Source: Spirochaetaceae bacterium
Lineage (GTDB): Bacteria > Spirochaetota > Spirochaetia > UBA9216
Assembly: GCA_028527945.1 (NCBI GenBank)
Contig: JAQQAK010000214.1
Span: 1-10,569, forward strand
Reading direction: 5' to 3'
DNA length: 10,569 bases
The notes beneath the pieces were generated by a model. The model was given only the letters and a program-made list of their open reading frames with translations, was not told the origin of the DNA and did not search any database. Position numbers and translations under genes: made by a program. Of this stretch, positions 6,664 to 10,569 are shown piece by piece. Within the stretch, counting starts at the first letter, position 1, and each line of letters starts with the position of its first letter.

Positions 6664-7768
6664 ACTTATATGCCTCGTAGCCGCCCCAAATAGGATCACC
6701 GGTATATACAAGCGGAGTTTCAACTCCAGTTAATACCCTGTAAGCCCCATTGGCAAGAGCTTCCATCTCAAACTCTCCTGGAAAAACTATAACATCACCA
6801 AGAAAACCAATTGATTTTTTAAGCTCTGCTACAAGATTCTCATCACGGCTGATACCACCAGTAAGAACAACAGCATCAACTTCTCCACAAAGAGCCGGCG
6901 CATATGAGCCAATAGTCTTTGCTACCTGATATATCATTGCGTCGTAAATCAATTTTGCGTATTTATCGCCTTTAGCAATTCTGTCCTTAACTTCAAGAAC
7001 ATCACTTGTACCAAGATGGTCAACAAGACCTCCATTCTTTCGAAGAAGCTGTGACATTTCTTTTTCATTATATTTTCCGGAAAAACACATTTTAACAATC
7101 CAGCCTGGAGGAACAAATCCTGAACGAGTTGGTGCCATTGGACAATCTCCGGTTAAAAGGTCTGTACCGTCAACCATAAGACCTTTTTTATGAGCTGCAA
7201 CTGATATGCCTCCACCGATATGAGCAATAAGAAAATTACAATCCTCATACTTCTTACCAAGCTGTTCAGCAGCACGGAGTCCAACTTCCTTATGACTAAG
7301 TGAATGAATTCGGCTTTCTCTTATAACTTCAGCAATACCGGTAACCCTTGCTACAGGTTCAAACTCGTCTACATCTGGAGGATTTACAATAAATGACCTT
7401 TTACCGTATTTCTTCGCGAATGAATCGGAAATAATGGAACCAAGTGTCGCTGGATGGTTAGAATTTGTTGTTGCATGATTGATGATCTGCTCGTTTATCT
7501 CATAGGTTCCACCAGCACAGGCATTAAGACCTCCGCCACGTCCAACAAATGCAGTAAAATCTTCAAGTTTGTAACCTTCTGCTTCAAGAGCCTCAGTAAT
7601 CATATCTCGTCGATATTCAAACTGATCACTTATTTCCTTGAAAGTATCAAGTTTTTCTGCCTGATGTATAATATCTTTACCAAAGACCTTTTCCTGATCA
7701 ATAAAAACAGCAATCTTGGTTGATGTTGAACCTGGATTAACAGCTAATAATTGTATTTTTTCTGCCAT
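6662..7768 (-). CDS. buk: Butyrate kinase
   Basis: It converts butyryl phosphate and ADP to butyrate and ATP, or the reverse. It belongs to the ASKHA (acetate kinase/Hsp70/actin) fold. At 368 residues it is slightly longer than the usual 355-360. Visible motifs are the N-terminal phosphate loop NPGSTSTKIA (11-20), HIGGGISV (183-190), PTRSG (213-217) and the adenosine-side motif VLTGGISRDE (301-310). NPGSTSTK with HIGGGISV is characteristic of Buk rather than AckA. The AGGAG ribosome site lies inside the last codons of ptb, and only one base separates the ptb stop from the buk ATG, so the pair is translationally coupled. Branched or other short-chain acids are possible alternative substrates. 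Confidence 0.94.
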   Translation of the reverse strand: MAEKIQLLAVNPGSTSTKIAVFIDQEKVFGKDIIHQAEKLDTFKEISDQFEYRRDMITEALEAEGYKLEDFTAFVGRGGGLNACAGGTYEINEQIINHATTNSNHPATLGSIISDSFAKKYGKRSFIVNPPDVDEFEPVARVTGIAEVIRESRIHSLSHKEVGLRAAEQLGKKYEDCNFLIAHIGGGISVAAHKKGLMVDGTDLLTGDCPMAPTRSGFVPPGWIVKMCFSGKYNEKEMSQLLRKNGGLVDHLGTSDVLEVKDRIAKGDKYAKLIYDAMIYQVAKTIGSYAPALCGEVDAVVLTGGISRDENLVAELKKSIGFLGDVIVFPGEFEMEALANGAYRVLTGVETPLVYTGDPIWGGYEAYK

Positions 7769-7769
7769 T

Positions 7770-8678
7770 CTATTCTCCTGATTTTAAAGATGAAGCGATT
7801 ACTGTTGAGTAGTATTTTTCTTCAGTACTTGAAGCTCTTGAGGTAAGAATAATAGGAACCTTTGCTCCGACAACCATTCCACCAGCCTTGGCATTAGATG
7901 AAAAAGTAAGACATTTAGCAAGAGTGTTTGCCACAGCAATGTTATGACAAAGAAGCATGTCAGCCTCTCCTGCTACAGGGCTTTCATATCCCTTTATAAT
8001 AGAAGATTCTTTGTTAACTGCAAGATCATAAGATATTGGGCCTTCTATATAACATCCCGGTATCTCTCCGGTTTCGTTCAGCTTCTTAAGTTCCCCAGCC
8101 TCTACAGACTCAGGCATTTTTGGATTTACTGTATCTACAGCCGCAAGAGCAGCAACATTGATATCACCAAAACCCATACGATGAAGAGTTCCAACAGTAT
8201 TTTTGATAATACCTTTTTTCTTTTCAAGATCTGGATATGTAACCAGTGCTACATCTGATACAGTAATTAGCTTATGGTAAGTAGGAATCTCCAAAACAAG
8301 CATATGAGACATCAGATTTCCTGTTCGAAATCCGCTTTCTTCACTTACAACCATTCGCATAAGATCTGCTGTTTGAATCTTACCCTTCATAAGAGCATCT
8401 GCCTTACCGGCATTAACAAGTTCAATTGTTTTCTTAAGGATATCTTTTTCAGTAGGCGCGTCAACTATTTCATAATCACAATAGCTACTGTACGGTTTAA
8501 CACATTCTTTAACTTTTTCAGCATCGCCTATAAGGATAGGTTTTGCGATTCCATCTAATCCAGCTCTCATTACTGCATGCAGGGTATGATCATCCTCCGC
8601 ATTAACAACTGCAATATTCTTTTTGCCAGCATTCTTTATTTTCTTATTAATTAGTTCATCAAAGTTTTCAAAAATCAT
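7770..8678 (-). CDS. ptb: Phosphate butyryltransferase
   Basis: It exchanges CoA for phosphate on butyryl-CoA (or a related acyl-CoA) to give acyl phosphate for butyrate kinase. It belongs to the phosphate acetyl/butyryl transferase family. The start at 8678 (MIFENFDELINKK) gives 302 residues, the family size. An in-frame ATG at 8732 would add 18 residues of low-complexity sequence without a matching ribosome site. Upstream of the chosen ATG is GCAGGTGG, only 3 bases away if the whole motif is used. Family motifs include ALMKGKIQTADLMR (about 95-108), EGPISYDLAV (212-221) and VPIILTSRASSTEEK (274-288). It is adjacent to buk with a 1-base gap. A 139-base gap with a hairpin separates it from the upstream thiolase. 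Confidence 0.94.
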   Translation of the reverse strand: MIFENFDELINKKIKNAGKKNIAVVNAEDDHTLHAVMRAGLDGIAKPILIGDAEKVKECVKPYSSYCDYEIVDAPTEKDILKKTIELVNAGKADALMKGKIQTADLMRMVVSEESGFRTGNLMSHMLVLEIPTYHKLITVSDVALVTYPDLEKKKGIIKNTVGTLHRMGFGDINVAALAAVDTVNPKMPESVEAGELKKLNETGEIPGCYIEGPISYDLAVNKESSIIKGYESPVAGEADMLLCHNIAVANTLAKCLTFSSNAKAGGMVVGAKVPIILTSRASSTEEKYYSTVIASSLKSGE

Positions 8679-8734
8679 ATACCACCTGCAAAATAAATTA
8701 AATGAACATGAAGAAGAATAGTAATTTATCAATC

Positions 8735-8767
8735 AAGATGCTTAAGTACTTATAACTTAAGCATCTT
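8735..8767. terminator. 13-bp perfect hairpin between thlB and ptb
   Basis: Arms 8735-8747 and 8755-8767 (core GATGCTTAAGT) with a 7-base loop lie about 50 bases past the thlB stop. The run after the stem on the minus strand (GATTGATAAATT) is only weakly U-rich. It may therefore be a poor terminator or an RNA-processing or stability hairpin. Smaller inverted repeats flank it (TTAGTA/TACTAA at 8771-8787, GGG/CCC at 8801-8812). Confidence 0.5.
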
Positions 8768-8817
8768 TGTTTAGTAGTTTTTACTAATTATTCTTCAAGT
8801 GGGAACAAGCCCGTTAA

Positions 8818-9987
8818 TTATCTTTCGATTACGACAGATACACCCATTCCACCACCACAGCAGAAAGTAACAAGACCTGTAGAAAGATCACGACGCTTTA
8901 ATTCGTAAAGCATCTTTGTAAGAAGGATTGCACCAGTTCCTGCTAATGGGTGACCAAGAGAAATTGCACCACCATTAACATTGAGTTTATCTCTATCAAA
9001 ATCGATCTCTTTAAGAACAGAAAGTGACTGTGCAGCAAATGCTTCATTCATTTCGATAAGATCAATATCACCAAGAGTCATTCCTGACTTTTCAAGAAGT
9101 TTTTTTGTTGCGTAATAAGGTCCAATACCCATAATTCTTGGTTCAACACCAGCAGAAGCATAAGCTTTCATGGTTCCAAGTATTTCAAGACCCATAGCCT
9201 TTGCCTTTTCTTTCTCCATAACAACAACAGCGCCAGCGCCATCACTCATAGGAGAACTGTTACCAGCTGTAGTTACATAGTAACCATCACCTTTCTGAAC
9301 TGTTCTAAGCTTACCAAGAGATTCAACTGTTGACTCAGGTCTAACACATTCATCTTTGTCAACAACATAAGAACCTTTTCTTTCTTTAACTTCGACAGGA
9401 ACAATCTGGCTGTCAAAATGGCCTGCTTTCTGAGCAGCATCTGCTTTTTTATGACTTTCAGCTGCAAAAGCATCACACTCTTCTCTTGTAAGACCATATT
9501 TTTCTGCAAGGTTATCAGCAGTCTGAACCATTGAATCCTGTCCATATTCTGGAGGACAAGTAACAACTTTTGACCATTGTGGAGGCATTACCTGATATGG
9601 AGCAACAGGTTTATCCATTACATAATTTCTTCTTGAATCACTTTCAACACCACCTGCAACCATTACATCAGCATAACCTGTCTGGATAGCCATTGTAGCA
9701 TATGCAAAACCTGTTAAAGATGCACCACACTGTCTATCAAGTGAGATACCGGGAACAGTAAGAGGAAGGCCTGCCTGTAGGGCAACCATTCTTCCCATGT
9801 TGTTAATATTGTGGCCCATAAGGTTACTGAAGATAACCTCATCAATTTCTTTAGGATCTACTCCACTTCTTTTTACTGCTTCTTTACATGCAATCGCACC
9901 AAGTTCTTCTACGGGAACCGGGGCCAAAACTCCGCGGCATCTGCCAACAGGTGTTCTGGCGGCTGCAACTATTACTGCTTCTCTCAT
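8818..9987 (-). CDS. Divergent thiolase (acetyl-CoA C-acyltransferase type, ThlB)
   Basis: This 389-residue thiolase makes or cleaves a 3-ketoacyl-CoA. The catalytic residues are intact: Cys87 in LDRQCGASL, NEAF at 314-317, His346 in NGGAISLGHP and Cys377 in CCGGGMG. It departs from ThlA at specificity positions. The HMG of biosynthetic thiolases is replaced by SMV (152-154). The segment before it (roughly 120-150) carries PPQW and CPPEYGQD, absent from ThlA. The motif after His reads GHPLAGTGAI, nearer the GHPFAATG of long-chain beta-oxidation thiolases. A different acyl chain than acetoacetyl-CoA is therefore likely. AGGAG lies 6 bases before the ATG. It is the promoter-proximal gene of the cluster, with a possible 137-base leader, and is followed by a hairpin. 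Confidence 0.9.
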   Translation of the reverse strand: MREAVIVAAARTPVGRCRGVLAPVPVEELGAIACKEAVKRSGVDPKEIDEVIFSNLMGHNINNMGRMVALQAGLPLTVPGISLDRQCGASLTGFAYATMAIQTGYADVMVAGGVESDSRRNYVMDKPVAPYQVMPPQWSKVVTCPPEYGQDSMVQTADNLAEKYGLTREECDAFAAESHKKADAAQKAGHFDSQIVPVEVKERKGSYVVDKDECVRPESTVESLGKLRTVQKGDGYYVTTAGNSSPMSDGAGAVVVMEKEKAKAMGLEILGTMKAYASAGVEPRIMGIGPYYATKKLLEKSGMTLGDIDLIEMNEAFAAQSLSVLKEIDFDRDKLNVNGGAISLGHPLAGTGAILLTKMLYELKRRDLSTGLVTFCCGGGMGVSVVIER

Positions 9988-10050
9988 AGCAATCTCCTAA
10001 ATCGTTTTTTGTGCAATTTTAATATTTCAATAAGCTTACCATCACGATAA

Positions 10051-10107
10051 TGCGAAATAAGTCCATCAAGCAAACACAGCTTATTTCATACTTTTCCACA
10101 TTTCGCA
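10051..10107 (-). promoter_or_regulatory. thlB leader with two competing stems
   Basis: The segment TGCGAAATAAG at 10051-10061 can pair with CTTATTTC at 10080-10087 (8 bp, 18-base loop) or, using its other end, with ATTTCGCA at 10100-10107 (8 bp). The two pairings share the GAAAT core and exclude each other. On the minus strand this would lie in the 5' leader of thlB. No known riboswitch class is recognised. Confidence 0.4.
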
Positions 10108-10130
10108 AATTGCTTCTGAATCAACCAAAT

Positions 10131-10160
10131 ATAATAGAAGGCTCTCTAATCTGTAGTAAA
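10131..10160 (-). promoter_or_regulatory. Candidate promoter for thlB
   Basis: On the minus strand TTTACT (10155-10160) and TATTAT (10131-10136) are 18 bases apart, matching 4 and 5 of 6 sigma-A consensus bases. Transcription would start near 10124, leaving a leader of about 137 bases. A dyad symmetry is centred on the -35 box, which adds some weight. Confidence 0.45.
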
Positions 10161-10167
10161 ACAGATT
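10148..10167. promoter_or_regulatory. Dyad operator candidate over the thlB -35 box
   Basis: AATCTGT (10148-10154) and ACAGATT (10161-10167) form a perfect 7-bp-arm dyad with a 6-base centre, the spacing of a dimeric helix-turn-helix regulator site. The -35 box lies within the centre, so a bound protein would most simply repress. A further TCTGT follows directly (10167-10171). The regulator is unknown. Confidence 0.5.
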
Positions 10168-10332
10168 CTGTTAATTTATTCTACAGCGGTATTCTTTAAA
10201 CAATGATACGGCCTAAAAACCGAAATCAATAACATAATTCCACGGCAGGCAACTCTTTTTATTTCAGTTCCATTCATAATTCATCATCAAATTGCTAAAA
10301 CCATTATAGAATTATCAATTTTTACCTACAAC

Positions 10333-10375
10333 TTACAATATTGTATTTTTAGCTGTCACTTTTATATGATTGTAA
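10333..10375. promoter_or_regulatory. Palindrome cluster upstream of the transporter gene
   Basis: A perfect 12-bp palindrome TACAATATTGTA (10334-10345) is followed by ATTGTAA at 10369-10375, the reverse complement of TTACAAT at 10333-10339. Between them TTGTAT (10341-10346) and TATGAT (10365-10370), 18 bases apart, form a weak plus-strand promoter candidate. Another weak candidate, TTGACG-17-AAGAAT, starts at 10395. The cluster may be an operator for the transporter. Confidence 0.3.
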
Positions 10376-10446
10376 TGTTTCCTTATAAATATGATTGACG
10401 GTTAAATAGGTTCCTGAAAGAATCAGACAAAGCTAAAAAGCCCCAA

Positions 10447-10453
10447 AAAGGAG
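10447..10453 (+). promoter_or_regulatory. Ribosome binding site of the transporter gene
   Basis: AAAGGAG ends 6 bases before the ATG at 10460, an excellent match to the 16S anti-Shine-Dalgarno sequence. It fixes the start of the right-hand partial gene. Confidence 0.85.
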
Positions 10454-10459
10454 AAATAA

Positions 10460-10569
10460 ATGGACAATTCACAAACAATCAGGGAGAAATTATGGACACC
10501 ACAGTATATTCAGCTATTAGTTGTTAATATATCAACGTACCTGATACATTTTATTCTTCTTGTTTCTAT
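10460..10569 (+). CDS. Partial MFS-type transporter (N-terminus only)
   Basis: The frame is open from an ATG with a strong ribosome site to the right edge, giving 36 codons. The N-terminus MDNSQTIREKLWTPQYIQLL followed by a hydrophobic run (VVNISTYLIHFILLVS) resembles the start of many Major Facilitator Superfamily permeases of Bacillota, where an LWT-x-x-(F/Y)-I motif leads into the first transmembrane helix. Only that first helix is visible, so the family call is tentative and the substrate is unknown. It is divergent from the acyl-CoA cluster and may share regulation with it. Confidence 0.6.
   Translation, partial: MDNSQTIREKLWTPQYIQLLVVNISTYLIHFILLVS

Larger units (their letters stand above)
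9988..10459. other. 472-base divergent intergenic region
   Basis: No gene longer than a few codons is seen here. It separates minus-strand thlB from the plus-strand transporter and should hold both promoters. Visible signals are a leader with competing inverted repeats near thlB (10051-10107), a promoter-plus-dyad cluster (10131-10167), and A+T-rich palindromes nearer the transporter (10333-10375). The stretch 10190-10320 shows nothing I can interpret. Confidence 0.7.

Noticed and set aside
8679..8732. N-terminal extension of Ptb to an ATG at 8732
   Set aside because: The 18 extra residues are low-complexity and the start at 8678 gives the normal family length.
596..9987. CRISPR array, tRNA, rRNA, insertion sequence or phage features
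   Set aside because: No spaced repeats, cloverleaf-like segments, transposase motifs or terminal repeats were seen; the inverted repeats are short and sit at gene ends.

Overview
The window is AT-rich (roughly 60% A+T by eye). It carries good AGGAGG-type ribosome binding sites and Clostridia-style C4 acyl-CoA enzymes (biosynthetic-type thiolase, crotonase, 3-hydroxybutyryl-CoA dehydrogenase, phosphate butyryltransferase, butyrate kinase). This points to an anaerobic, fermentative member of the Bacillota, probably class Clostridia. I cannot assign a genus from the sequence alone.

Layout, read along the minus strand from right to left. A 472-base divergent intergenic region (9988-10459) separates a plus-strand MFS-type transporter, cut by the right edge, from a run of ten minus-strand genes. 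These are a divergent thiolase (here ThlB), then ptb-buk, then a crotonase and a short-chain dehydrogenase (SDR), then two tandem 3-hydroxyacyl-CoA dehydrogenases (here Hbd2 and Hbd1), a classic acetyl-CoA acetyltransferase (ThlA), and the alpha and beta subunits of an acetoacetate-type CoA-transferase. Past a 32-base perfect palindrome lies an unrelated minus-strand membrane protein with two predicted helices, cut by the left edge.

The ten enzyme genes divide into four blocks: thlB; ptb-buk; crt-SDR; hbd2-hbd1-thlA-ctfA-ctfB. Genes within a block are 24 bases apart or less, and one pair overlaps. Each block ends in a 13-16 bp perfect inverted repeat (8735-8767, 6632-6663, 4948-4981, 546-577). 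The two middle ones have the shape of intrinsic terminators. The cluster may therefore be a set of separately tuned transcripts rather than one long operon.

Together the enzymes can interconvert acetyl-CoA, acetoacetyl-CoA, 3-hydroxybutyryl-CoA and crotonyl-CoA. They can also exchange CoA with free acids (CoA-transferase) or conserve the thioester as ATP (Ptb-Buk). The acyl-CoA dehydrogenase and EtfAB that normally sit with these genes in butyrate producers are absent. An extra SDR, a second thiolase with altered active-site motifs and a second dehydrogenase with a short deletion beside its active site suggest a substrate other than, or in addition to, plain butyryl-CoA. A catabolic route entering at the hydroxyacyl- or enoyl-CoA level is a reasonable hypothesis, with the divergent transporter as a candidate for moving the substrate.

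The most interesting non-coding signals are a 7-bp-arm dyad (AATCTGT-N6-ACAGATT) centred on the candidate thlB -35 box, a leader downstream of it with two mutually exclusive pairings, and the hairpin-rich gaps between blocks.
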